Virus record (IMG/VR): IMGVR_UViG_3300043602_000008
Span: 1 to 20,867 of that record
Length of the DNA: 20,867 nucleotides
Strand: one strand, 5' to 3'
From: a virus
The notes beneath the pieces were generated by a model that saw only the letters and a program-made list of their open reading frames with translations, did not search any database and had not been told where the DNA came from. The translations under genes were made by a program, and so were the position numbers. This document shows, piece by piece, positions 14,769 to 19,914 of the stretch (its first letter is position 1; each line of letters starts with the position of its first letter).

Positions 14769-15316
14769 AAACGCTAGATCACCGTTTCCGCAGCGCGAAA
14801 ACCGACGGCCCCGACGCGTCGCAAGTACAACCGTCGCATTGGAACGACGCGCACGCGTTCTCGGGCGGGGCGAACGGGAACGCCCTGGTCCGCGATACGA
14901 CCGACGCGGCGTACGGCGCGACGTGGGCCCCGCTCGGGAAATGGATCGCGGTCCCGTTCGCCGTGGGGAATTTCGGCGAACTCAACGGATCGTGGGTCGT
15001 GCCAGGGGTCCAGGTGCAACGCTATACGCTGCTCGGCGCGACGATGCGGTACCACGTGTACATTCCCGCGTCGACGGCGACCGGGGTGTCGGGGATCGCG
15101 ATCGGGCTCCCGACGGGGTACAGCATGACGTCACAGGTCCATGACACGGCCCTGTATATCGACAGCGTCGGCCCGGGGATCGCGCAACTGTACGCGTCCC
15201 CCGGCGAAACGTCGCTCAAGATCGTCAAGTTCGCGGGGTTCTTCGCGACGGGCAATCTCGAAATCTATCTGTCCGTGACGCTGGAAGTCGCGGGCCCGGG
15301 GGTCACGGCAGACTAG
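14765..15316 (+). CDS. Distal tail fibre-like protein
   Basis: The 183-aa protein starts at an ATG overlapping the hub gene stop (ATGA). The first ~40 residues (KTDGPDASQVQPSHWNDAHAF then GGANGNALVRDT) match the attachment segment seen at the start of phage tail fibres and fibre-linked proteins, where DG--A--V-PS-WN--H is common. The rest is a beta-rich C-terminal domain (ATMRYHVYIPASTATGVSGI, LYIDSVGPGIAQLYASPG, EIYLSVTLEV) likely to trimerise as a receptor-binding tip. It is the last structural gene; no endolysin or holin follows. The receptor cannot be predicted. Confidence 0.7.
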   Translation: MKTLDHRFRSAKTDGPDASQVQPSHWNDAHAFSGGANGNALVRDTTDAAYGATWAPLGKWIAVPFAVGNFGELNGSWVVPGVQVQRYTLLGATMRYHVYIPASTATGVSGIAIGLPTGYSMTSQVHDTALYIDSVGPGIAQLYASPGETSLKIVKFAGFFATGNLEIYLSVTLEVAGPGVTAD

Positions 15317-15364
15317 TCCGACGGGCCCGCGTCGCGCGCCAGGGTACGTACTTCGCACGCGGAA

Positions 15365-15386
15365 ATAATCCCGATTGGGGGACATG
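15365..15386 (-). repeat. Diverged inverted copy of the 24-45 operator-like palindrome
   Basis: Read on the - strand, 17 of 22 bases match the palindrome at 24-45, including the intact ATGTCCC half-site and most of the spacer. The other half-site is degraded. It lacks a TATA-like -10 at the proper distance. It may be a second, weaker binding site for the same protein, or a chance match in CpG-rich DNA. Confidence 0.35.
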
Positions 15387-15409
15387 GGGCGCCCCCGTGG
15401 GGCGACCCC
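15386..15409. repeat. Tandem GGGGCGCCCCC / GGGGCGACCCC palindromes
   Basis: GGGGCGCCCCC (15386-15396) and GGGGCGACCCC (15399-15409) are separated by GT. The 15-mer starting ACATGGGGCG also occurs at 15621. The second unit recurs exactly in the 17203-17239 hairpin. The family is concentrated in the non-coding DNA flanking attP and the integrase. Confidence 0.6.
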
Positions 15410-15433
15410 TGGACTATGTGATTTGAAATCATA

Positions 15434-15498
15434 GAGTTACGCGGTCGGCTCCCGCCTTCACACGGCGGGGGTCACTGGTTCGAGTCCAGTAGCGCCCA
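15434..15498 (+). other. attP: attP: 3' portion of a tRNA-Val(CAC) gene
   Basis: A perfect anticodon arm (CCGCC 15452-15456, loop TTCACAC with anticodon CAC, GGCGG 15464-15468) is followed by a 5-nt variable loop. A perfect T arm (ACTGG, TTCGAGT, CCAGT, 15474-15490) and a 3' acceptor strand AGCGCCC plus discriminator A (15491-15498) complete it. A poor D-arm-like segment lies upstream, but nothing there pairs with the acceptor strand, so the tRNA is incomplete. A 3' tRNA fragment beside an integrase is the usual attP: integration would rebuild the host tRNA. The exact crossover core cannot be set without the host sequence. Confidence 0.82.
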
Positions 15499-15530
15499 CT
15501 ACTTAAACCCTCCCGATACAACACGTTACA

Positions 15531-15556
15531 GACGCGGTCCCGATGGGGGCCGCGTC
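15531..15556. terminator. Hairpin terminator between late genes and integrase
   Basis: GACGCGGTCCC (15531-15541) pairs with GGGGCCGCGTC (15546-15556) through 11 bp (one G:U) around a GATG tetraloop. A T/A-rich stretch (GATTTTAATTAGTTAAAAA) begins about 20 nt later, too far to be a classic U-tract. The position between convergent units fits a bidirectional terminator; it could also be part of the integration complex. Confidence 0.55.
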
Positions 15557-15623
15557 GCGGGTCGCCCCAAGCTAGATTTTAATTAGTTAAAAATAGGCCG
15601 GAATATACACGATCGCAAAACAT

Positions 15624-15646
15624 GGGGCGCCCCCTGGGGCGCCCCC
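15624..15646. repeat. Two tandem GGGGCGCCCCC palindromes
   Basis: Exact GGGGCGCCCCC copies at 15624-15634 and 15636-15646, one base apart, preceded by the same ACAT as the copy at 15386. They follow the AT-rich patch 15570-15610, which has AATTAGT at 15581-15587, the reverse complement of ACTAATT at 17048-17054. Possibly protein-binding sites for integration or regulation. Confidence 0.55.
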
Positions 15647-15713
15647 GAACGGCCCTGGAGCGACGATCGCCCGTGGGGGCGGGGGTAATTCGGGCGGGGA
15701 GCGTTTCGCCGTC

Positions 15714-15760
15714 GGGGGCGCCCCACGGCGGCGGGAAATGGGGCGCCCCCGACAGGGGCG
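15714..15760. repeat. GGGGCG repeats and hairpin just downstream of the integrase gene
   Basis: GGGGGCGCCCC (15714-15724) and GGGGCGCCCCC (15740-15750) are further copies. CGCCCC (15744-15749) and GGGGCG (15755-15760) can form a 6-bp hairpin with a 5-nt loop, ending about 8 bp from the integrase stop. On the - strand it would be the first structure after the gene and may limit readthrough, although no U-tract follows. Confidence 0.45.
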
Positions 15761-15768
15761 TCCGGTGC

Positions 15769-16980
15769 TTACGATCCCGCGGTTTTGACCAGACGCAAGC
15801 GGGACGCGGGCGCGACGGGCGGGGGGATCGTGGCGATCGTCGCGTACGCGGCGCCCGCCTTCGCAATTGCGGCCGCGACGCGCGCGGACACGGCGCCGCG
15901 CGTGTACCGTTTCGTCGTTTCGAACGACGCGTGTTGTAACAGTTCCGACACGGCCCCGATGTCGCCCGTCTCGCGGTAGATTTCCGACGCGAACGCGTGA
16001 CGCAAGTCGTACGGGCGACACTTCGACGGGAGCGCGGCGATTTCCTTCGACCAGGATTGATCGCCTGTTTCAGCGGCGACCCGCGCGGCCGCGGCCGTCG
16101 CCCGCGCGATCCCGACGCGCCACGTTTTCCCGACACTCGAGCCCGACCATTTCCGCCCGAACAACCCCGCGGCCGCGAAGTCGCGAAACGCGTCGATCGC
16201 GAGCGGGAGCAACGTGACCCAGGCGCCGTGCGTCCCCTTGCCCTTGCGACGCGGACGGAGATAGACCCGCGCGTGATCCAGATCCAGATCCCGCGGCCGC
16301 ACGCGGCGCAGCGTTTCGGGCGGGATCCCGGTCCAGGCCATGACGCGCAACCGGGTTTTCGTTTCCGATACCGTGGGGCGCGTTTTCCCGCGTTCCGCGC
16401 GCCCCTGGTCGGGGAGCGACGACACGATCAACTGGACGATCCGCGCGGGGATGTCGCGGGGCTCGGCGCGGGGCTCGCGCAAGTACTGGATCGCGTCCGT
16501 CGGGTTGCCATCGTCGAGCCCGTCGAAGGCGCGGTACAGTTTCCGCAACCGCGACAAACGACGGTTGCAGGAATTCTCCGCGGCGCCCGCCGTCGCCCAT
16601 TCGGAAATCACCGCGAGCAGATCGAGACGCGTGATCGTGCGACGGTCGCGCGCGCCGATCGCGCTCCGCGACCAGTGCGACAACAGATCTTCGGTGTCGA
16701 CGCGGTACCGCCCCTCGGGGAGCGCGGCGACGAATTCGGCGATGTCGGCCGCGAGCGATCCGCGCCCGGGCGCGCTCGGCGGCGCCGCGGTCGCGAGTTC
16801 ATGGCGGGCGCCGTGTTGCCAGGCGCGAATATCGCCGACCGCGGTCCCCAACGGGAACCGCTCACGCGCGCGGGTTTGCGTCCCGGCGCGTGAACTGCCG
16901 ATCCGTACTTCGCCGACGAGCGCGTCGCCGTCGCGGTAAATTCCGGGGCCGATACGGATCCGGGCGTGTTGTCGTGGCAT
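15769..16980 (-). CDS. int: Tyrosine recombinase integrase
   Basis: The 403-aa site-specific recombinase would integrate the phage at the tRNA-Val site next to it. The N-terminal ~65 residues are a beta-rich arm-binding-like domain (RIRIGPGIYRDGDALVGEVR), residues ~75-170 a helical core-binding domain, and ~185-365 the catalytic domain. Visible catalytic residues are the beta-hairpin lysines (RRKGKG), R327 in YDLRHAFA (Tyr replaces the first His of H-x-x-R, a common variant), H350 (LLQH) and nucleophile Y359 (TTKRY). Where most relatives have TGxR, this protein has TGIPPETLRR: Pro at 220 and arginines at 225-226. The ATG at 16978-16980 has GGAG about 10 nt upstream. The gene reads toward attP, opposite to all others. 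Confidence 0.93.
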   Translation of the reverse strand: MPRQHARIRIGPGIYRDGDALVGEVRIGSSRAGTQTRARERFPLGTAVGDIRAWQHGARHELATAAPPSAPGRGSLAADIAEFVAALPEGRYRVDTEDLLSHWSRSAIGARDRRTITRLDLLAVISEWATAGAAENSCNRRLSRLRKLYRAFDGLDDGNPTDAIQYLREPRAEPRDIPARIVQLIVSSLPDQGRAERGKTRPTVSETKTRLRVMAWTGIPPETLRRVRPRDLDLDHARVYLRPRRKGKGTHGAWVTLLPLAIDAFRDFAAAGLFGRKWSGSSVGKTWRVGIARATAAAARVAAETGDQSWSKEIAALPSKCRPYDLRHAFASEIYRETGDIGAVSELLQHASFETTKRYTRGAVSARVAAAIAKAGAAYATIATIPPPVAPASRLRLVKTAGS

Positions 16981-17017
16981 GTCGTCAGAACTCCGTTAGA
17001 GCGCGCGCGCGGCGCAG

Positions 17018-17040
17018 TGTGTCCTATCACACAATCGTGT
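17018..17040. promoter_or_regulatory. Overlapping inverted repeats, candidate regulator-binding site
   Basis: TGTGT (17018-17022) and ACACA (17029-17033) are 6 bp apart, the same spacing as in the 24-45 palindrome. ACAC (17029-17032) also pairs with GTGT (17037-17040). The site lies just upstream of the integrase start and could repress int when bound. Regulator unknown. Confidence 0.45.
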
Positions 17041-17056
17041 AATTCTGACTAATTCT
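17040..17056. repeat. TAATTCT direct repeats, candidate Int/Xis arm sites
   Basis: TAATTCT occurs at 17040-17046 and 17050-17056, exactly 10 bp (one helical turn) apart, and TAATTC again at 17107-17112. Helically phased short repeats are typical of excisionase or integrase arm binding. ACTAATT (17048-17054) also occurs inverted near attP at 15581-15587. Confidence 0.4.
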
Positions 17057-17079
17057 AGCCTGAAACCTTGACAATACAA
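17052..17079 (-). promoter_or_regulatory. Candidate integrase promoter
   Basis: On the - strand, TTGTAT (17079-17074) and TAGAAT (17057-17052, 5 of 6 to TATAAT) are 16 bp apart. It overlaps the rightward promoter at 17068-17096, so the two would compete. Inferred from sequence. Confidence 0.4.
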
Positions 17080-17096
17080 TTCCGCCCCTTCATAAC
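17068..17096 (+). promoter_or_regulatory. Rightward early promoter
   Basis: A perfect TTGACA (17068-17073) is followed after exactly 17 bp by CATAAC (17091-17096, 4 of 6 to TATAAT). It is the best sigma70-like promoter found in the window, it points at the early gene cluster, and it would start transcription near 17103. Confidence 0.6.
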
Positions 17097-17202
17097 ACTT
17101 CCAGGCTAATTCGCGCGTGGGTTTTTTGCGTTGGAACCTAGATCGCCGTGTGAAGGCGTGAGTTACTAGCGAAAACCCCTTATTTCGTCGTGATTTAGAT
17201 GA

Positions 17203-17239
17203 GGGGTCGCCCCACAGGGACGCCCCACGGGGCGACCCC
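17203..17239. repeat. 11-bp inverted repeat upstream of the excisionase-like gene
   Basis: GGGGTCGCCCC (17203-17213) and GGGGCGACCCC (17229-17239) are exact reverse complements around a 15-nt loop. The right arm is identical to the unit at 15399-15409 on the other side of the integrase. In the early transcript it would form a strong hairpin about 45 nt before the GTG start, possibly an attenuator; it may instead be a DNA-level site. Confidence 0.55.
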
Positions 17240-17285
17240 AACCCCGCGCGAGTCGTGGCCGCGCCCACAAAGGGGGGTATCTATC

Positions 17286-17597
17286 GTGAAACCGTCGACC
17301 TTGCCGATCTCTGATCTCGACGCCTTGCCCGTGATCCTGACGCTCAACGAACTCGCGCCGATCTATCGCCTGTCACAGTCGACGATCCGGCGCCAGGTCC
17401 AACAAGGGACGTTCGCGCCGCGCCCGTGGGACAAGTACCCGTACCGGTGGCGCCGTGAGGATGTACTCGCGGATCTGAAACGGCCCCGCCCCGACAGACC
17501 GCGGCGCCCGCATGGATTCGCGGCGACGCTCCCGAGACTCCGCGCCGCGAAAGCGACGCTCCCCCCGCTGACCCCCGCGCGTCGCAACCGCCGCTGA
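17286..17597 (+). CDS. Helix-turn-helix protein, excisionase (Xis/AlpA)-like
   Basis: A 103-aa basic protein with a MerR/excisionase-type winged helix (~residues 17-62): VILTLNELAPIYRLSQSTIRRQVQQG, then a wing with PYRWRREDVLADLKR. The C-terminus is Arg/Pro-rich and likely disordered. Start GTG 17286 follows AAGGGGGG at a proper distance (17270-17277). Being first in the rightward unit and divergent from int is typical of excisionases, which bend att DNA and favour excision. It could also repress int or the overlapping promoters. The fold call is firm; the role is inferred from position. Confidence 0.7.
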   Translation: MKPSTLPISDLDALPVILTLNELAPIYRLSQSTIRRQVQQGTFAPRPWDKYPYRWRREDVLADLKRPRPDRPRRPHGFAATLPRLRAAKATLPPLTPARRNRR

Positions 17598-17620
17598 CCG
17601 CGGCGATCAAGGGGTCGCGT

Positions 17621-18004
17621 ATGAAATGGTTTCAATTGGACGCGGACGCGCCCGACGATCCGAAGGTCCGCGCCGTCGTGCGCGCGCTCGGGCCCGCGGG
17701 GTTCGGCGGGCTCGTCGGGTTGTGGTGTCACGTCGCGAAACACGGGCGGCGACCAGGCCAGGGCGTCGACTCGCGCGGCGCGCCGCTCCCCGTCGACGAC
17801 CTGGTCGCCGCGAGTATGCTCCCCGCCGATCAATTCACGACGTTGATCGATGTCTGTACCACGTCGGGACATTTCCGCCGCGACGCCTGGGATCTGTATC
17901 GCGGGATCTGGATCCCCGCGATGGAGCGACGCGGCGACCAGTACGCGCGGCGCCTGGCGCGCTCGGGTCAACTCCCGATCGACTGGACCGGGGGCGAGAA
18001 ATGA
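17621..18004 (+). CDS. Replication-organizer-like winged-helix protein
   Basis: The 127-aa protein resembles the N-terminal domain of phage replisome organizers: KWFQLDADAPDDPKVRAVVR at the start, GFGGLVGLWCHVAKHG, a helix pair (LPVDDLVAASMLPADQFTTL), a wing around GHFRRDAWDLY, then IPAMERRGDQYARRLARSGQ. Such proteins bind the phage origin and load the host helicase. Full-length relatives are commonly 200-300 aa, so the C-terminal half is absent or lies in another frame (see 18001-18194). AAGGGG precedes ATG 17621. The following DNA has DnaA-box-like repeats, supporting a replication role. Family call is from motif pattern. Confidence 0.6.
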   Translation: MKWFQLDADAPDDPKVRAVVRALGPAGFGGLVGLWCHVAKHGRRPGQGVDSRGAPLPVDDLVAASMLPADQFTTLIDVCTTSGHFRRDAWDLYRGIWIPAMERRGDQYARRLARSGQLPIDWTGGEK

Positions 18005-18194
18005 CCGCCCGTGTATTTTTGCGCGCGTTGTGCGGAGTTTGTATCGCTACAACACAACACAAGATCAAGATCAAAACCGCGCGCGCCAGCGCGCGCAAGA
18101 AAAGAACATCGCGGTTCGGACCTGTATTTCTGCTCAACCCGAATACGGGCAAAAGCTTAGGCTGTTGAAAACACTGTGGAAAACGTGTGCATGA
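18001..18194 (+). other. Overlapping short frames after the replication protein
   Basis: Two frames stay open here. One begins at ATG 18001 (ATGA overlap with the preceding stop) and ends at 18168: 55 aa, basic (KIKIKTARASARKK), with codons unlike the rest of the genome. The other is open up to the stop at 18192-18194 and gives a more protein-like text (SLYRYNTTQDQDQNRARQRA, QPEYGQKLRLLKTLWK). That polar Gln/Asp/Arg tail is reminiscent of the ends of phage replication organizers and would need a +1 shift near 18001 (AAA TGA C) or a GTG at 18030. Neither is proven; a sequencing or natural frameshift is possible. Confidence 0.35.
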
Positions 18195-18205
18195 ATTGTG
18201 GAAGG
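18163..18205 (+). other. Possible replication origin: three DnaA-box-like 9-mers
   Basis: TGTTGAAAA (18163-18171), TGTGGAAAA (18175-18183) and TGTGGAAGG (18197-18205) repeat in one orientation, 12 and 22 bp apart. TGTGGAAAA is the complement of TTTTCCACA, a DnaA-box form used by several bacterial groups. The site follows the replication-organizer-like gene in a gene-poor, relatively AT-rich stretch. The last copy also includes the GGAAGG that can serve as ribosome-binding site for the next gene. Confidence 0.4.
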
Positions 18206-18213
18206 CGGGCCCC

Positions 18214-18642
18214 ATGCAAAAACTAACCTGGCGGATCGGGCTGTTGATCGTGATCGTGTTGACCGCGATCGCGTGCCGACCGACGACCGTGATCAATCTC
18301 CCGAACGATCCGACCCCAACCCCGACGCCCGCGCCCGTCGTCCTGAAACATACGATCCAGTTCCGCGCGCAAGGGAACGCGTCGAGCGTACGGATCCGGT
18401 ACTCGACGCCCGTCGACGGGCTCGGCCAGGTTGTGACGTCGCTCCCGTACTTTCAGACGTTCACGATCGCCGGCGACGCCGTGTTTCTGTCCCTGGAAGC
18501 GACCCCGATTTCGTACGGGTACGCGGTGATCTATCCGTTCCTGTCGATACAGATCACGGTCGACAATGTCGTGTTTCGTGAAGCGACCTCGGCCGATTTC
18601 ATTCTCGCGCCGCTCGCGACGTCGGGACAATGGCGCCAGTGA
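18214..18642 (+). CDS. Phage-encoded lipoprotein with an MmpS-like beta domain
   Basis: The 142-aa protein begins with a basic n-region and hydrophobic core (QKLTWRIGLLIVIVLTAIAC) whose C21 fits a lipobox, so it is probably lipid-anchored outside the inner membrane. A Thr/Pro linker (DPTPTPTPAP) leads to a beta-sandwich-like domain (~residues 44-142: FRAQGNASSVRIRYSTPVDG, LPYFQTFTIAGDAVFLSLEA, PFLSIQITVDNVVFREATSA) that recalls the extracytoplasmic MmpS accessory fold. ATG 18214 is chosen over a GTG at 18187 because it gives a normal signal peptide after GGAAGG. Small phage lipoproteins commonly block receptors or DNA entry of other phages, so superinfection exclusion is an attractive but unproven role. 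Confidence 0.65.
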   Translation: MQKLTWRIGLLIVIVLTAIACRPTTVINLPNDPTPTPTPAPVVLKHTIQFRAQGNASSVRIRYSTPVDGLGQVVTSLPYFQTFTIAGDAVFLSLEATPISYGYAVIYPFLSIQITVDNVVFREATSADFILAPLATSGQWRQ

Positions 18643-18887
18643 CGCCCCCGCTCAACCCGATCGCGTCGTTGATGCTTGACGATTTGCGGCGCGCGGCCGC
18701 GTTTCTCGACGAACTCGCGGCCGAATATACCGACGCGCGTCGGGATCAACGGTCGGCGACCGCGCACGCGCACGCGGTACGACTCTGGTCGGCGACGCAA
18801 GCGGTCGAACGTCTGACGATCGCGGTTGAAAACCTCATCATGGTCGAACGCTCGCGACACGCGTACGGGAACGGGGATCGCACGTGA
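18630..18887 (+). CDS. Small helical protein, function unknown
   Basis: An 85-aa, largely alpha-helical protein (LMLDDLRRAAAFLDELAAEY, HAVRLWSATQAVERLTIAVE) resembling a short helical bundle. ATG 18630 lies inside the end of the lipoprotein gene (13-nt overlap), and the stop overlaps the next GTG (GTGA). No family recognised; its place before the DUF1064 nuclease suggests the early DNA-metabolism group, but nothing in the sequence fixes a role. Confidence 0.6.
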   Translation: MAPVTPPLNPIASLMLDDLRRAAAFLDELAAEYTDARRDQRSATAHAHAVRLWSATQAVERLTIAVENLIMVERSRHAYGNGDRT

Positions 18888-19294
18888 CAACCGACCGCGA
18901 CGCCTGGACGCGCGCGTATGGGGGCGACGACCAGGTCGCGCCCCCGCTCCGCGCGAATAAGTACCACGCGGCCGTGTGCACGGTCGACGGGATCCGGTTC
19001 GACTCGCGCAAGGAAGCGCGACGGTACGAACGGTTGAAACTCCTGCAAACCGCGGGCGAAATCCTCGCGCTCGAAATCCAACCCGAATTCCTGATCAACG
19101 TGTTGGAACTGTGGCGCCCTGACGGGCGCCTGGTCGCGTGCGGCCGGTATCGCGCCGACTTCCGGTACGTCGACGCGCGATCGGGGGAAGTCGTGATCGA
19201 AGATGCGAAATCCGACGCGACGAAAACGACCGCGTACCGGTTGCGGAAACGACTCGTCGAAGCGATGTATGGGGTCACGATCCGCGAAGTCTAA
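18884..19294 (+). CDS. DUF1064 family phage nuclease (PD-(D/E)XK fold)
   Basis: The 136-aa protein carries the DUF1064 pattern throughout: NKYHAAVCTVDGIRFDSRKE near residues 26-44, LKLLQTAGEILALEIQPEF, RADFRYVDARSGEVVIEDAK and TTAYRLRKRLVEAMYG. Candidate metal ligands and catalytic residues are E44, D92, E106 and K109, as expected for a PD-(D/E)XK nuclease. Members are common in phage early regions and are proposed to act in recombination or DNA processing; substrate unproven here. Start is GTG 18884, overlapping the upstream stop. The next gene begins inside its 3' end. Confidence 0.85.
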   Translation: MTTDRDAWTRAYGGDDQVAPPLRANKYHAAVCTVDGIRFDSRKEARRYERLKLLQTAGEILALEIQPEFLINVLELWRPDGRLVACGRYRADFRYVDARSGEVVIEDAKSDATKTTAYRLRKRLVEAMYGVTIREV

Positions 19295-19484
19295 CGCGGG
19301 CCTGGGTCAACCCGCCTTGTTCGACCTGGCGCCGCCAGGCGCGCGACGGTGCCCGCAATGCGACGCGCGCATCATCCCCGCGCCGCCCGTCCGCATCGGG
19401 TCGGCGATCAATGTCCGATGGGCGTGCGGCGCGTGCGGCGCCGCGGGGATCGAAAGTACCCGCGTCGACGGGGGGAGCAAATGA
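19269..19484 (+). CDS. Zinc-ribbon protein (first of three)
   Basis: A 71-aa protein starting at ATG 19269, 26 nt inside the DUF1064 gene in another frame. It has C28/C31 and C53/C56, a standard zinc ribbon with a 21-residue loop. The flexible N-terminus (GLGQPALFDLAPPG) is reminiscent of short linear motifs, though no partner is named. Its TGA overlaps the next ATG (ATGA at 19481). The ATG at 19269 is the nearest in-frame start that keeps the ribbon whole. Confidence 0.6.
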   Translation: MGSRSAKSNAGLGQPALFDLAPPGARRCPQCDARIIPAPPVRIGSAINVRWACGACGAAGIESTRVDGGSK

Positions 19485-19705
19485 AAACGTGTGATCTCTG
19501 TGGCGACGTCGACGATCGGTTATTCCTACACGCGCGCTGTCACCCCTCGGCCCCGTTACGCGCGGTGAAAGATGGCGCCGTCTTGATCCTGAGATGTTAC
19601 GTGCCGACGTGTGATCGTGAAGTCGTCCGGTTCGATCTTGTCGCGCCGAATAGTGACGACGACCAGGGCGATCCCGACGAGGAACCCGACGGGTTTCTAG
19701 GATGA
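19481..19705 (+). CDS. Zinc-binding small protein (second of three)
   Basis: A 74-aa protein with C4/C7, H17, C20/H21 and C39/C44 that could hold one or two zinc ions, and a strongly acidic C-terminal tail (SDDDQGDPDEEPDG). It has its own GGGGGAG Shine-Dalgarno-like box (19471-19477) and ATGA coupling on both sides. The acidic tail may mimic DNA or contact a basic partner, which is speculation. No family recognised. Confidence 0.6.
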   Translation: MKTCDLCGDVDDRLFLHARCHPSAPLRAVKDGAVLILRCYVPTCDREVVRFDLVAPNSDDDQGDPDEEPDGFLG

Positions 19706-19914
19706 CCAGGCCGTTCTCGCGCGTCGTGTGTCCGAACTGCGGCGGGATCTTCGCGCGGCGCCGCGACGGGCGTACGCCGTACCGCCATCGGTGCTGCGTC
19801 GGCGCGTGGTGTCCCGCGGCGCGCGCCCGCTGTCCCGAATGCGGCGCGTATCGGTCGCGCGTCGACGTGTGTCGGAAATGTGAACCGCGGAACGCGGAAA
19901 CGGATCGCCGGTAA
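19702..19914 (+). CDS. Double zinc-ribbon protein (third of three)
   Basis: A 70-aa basic protein with nine cysteines: C10/C13, C31/C32, C37, C44/C47 and C57/C60, enough for two ribbons (CPNCG...CC and CPECG...CRKC). Arg content is high, compatible with nucleic-acid binding. The ATG overlaps the previous stop, and its TAA shares a base with the next ATG (TAATG). Function unknown; such proteins often accompany phage nucleases. Confidence 0.62.
   Translation: MTRPFSRVVCPNCGGIFARRRDGRTPYRHRCCVGAWCPAARARCPECGAYRSRVDVCRKCEPRNAETDRR

Larger units (their letters stand above)
15317..15768. other. 452-bp non-coding attachment region
   Basis: No convincing gene lies between the fibre stop and the integrase stop. 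In order it holds a diverged copy of the left-edge palindrome (15365-15386), two GGGGCG-type repeats, the tRNA fragment/attP (about 15434-15498), a strong hairpin (15531-15556), an AT-rich patch (15570-15610) and further GGGGCGCCCCC repeats. The two transcription units converge here: late genes from the left and the integrase from the right. Confidence 0.8.
16981..17285. other. Divergent control region between integrase and early genes
   Basis: The 305-bp intergenic stretch holds no gene. It contains TGTGT-N6-ACACA (17018-17033) overlapping an ACAC-AATC-GTGT palindrome (17029-17040), TAATTCT direct repeats, overlapping divergent promoter-like sequences, and an 11-bp inverted repeat (17203-17239). 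Much of 17030-17110 is AT-rich. This is where a lysis-lysogeny or Int/Xis switch would be expected. Confidence 0.75.

Noticed and set aside
15365-15386. A promoter at the second palindrome copy
   Set aside because: No TATA-like -10 lies 15-19 bp from the -35-like half-site on either strand.
15387-15498. A full tRNA-Ser(TGA) using the TTTGAAA loop at 15422-15428
   Set aside because: The anticodon stem pairs, but no D arm fits and the variable region would be about 40 nt. The perfect T arm and acceptor belong with the CAC anticodon arm instead.
15386-15760. CRISPR-like array from the GGGGCGCCCCC repeats
   Set aside because: Repeats are 11 bp, palindromic, irregularly spaced and without uniform spacers; no cas genes are present.
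15622-15939. Open frame of about 105 codons on the + strand near the integrase 3' end
   Set aside because: It covers the GGGGCG repeats and antisense integrase sequence, and its product is low complexity without start-site support.
15317-16980. Integrated prophage end with host DNA on one side
   Set aside because: Phage genes occur on both sides of the tRNA fragment, and the tRNA is incomplete, so this is attP rather than attL or attR.
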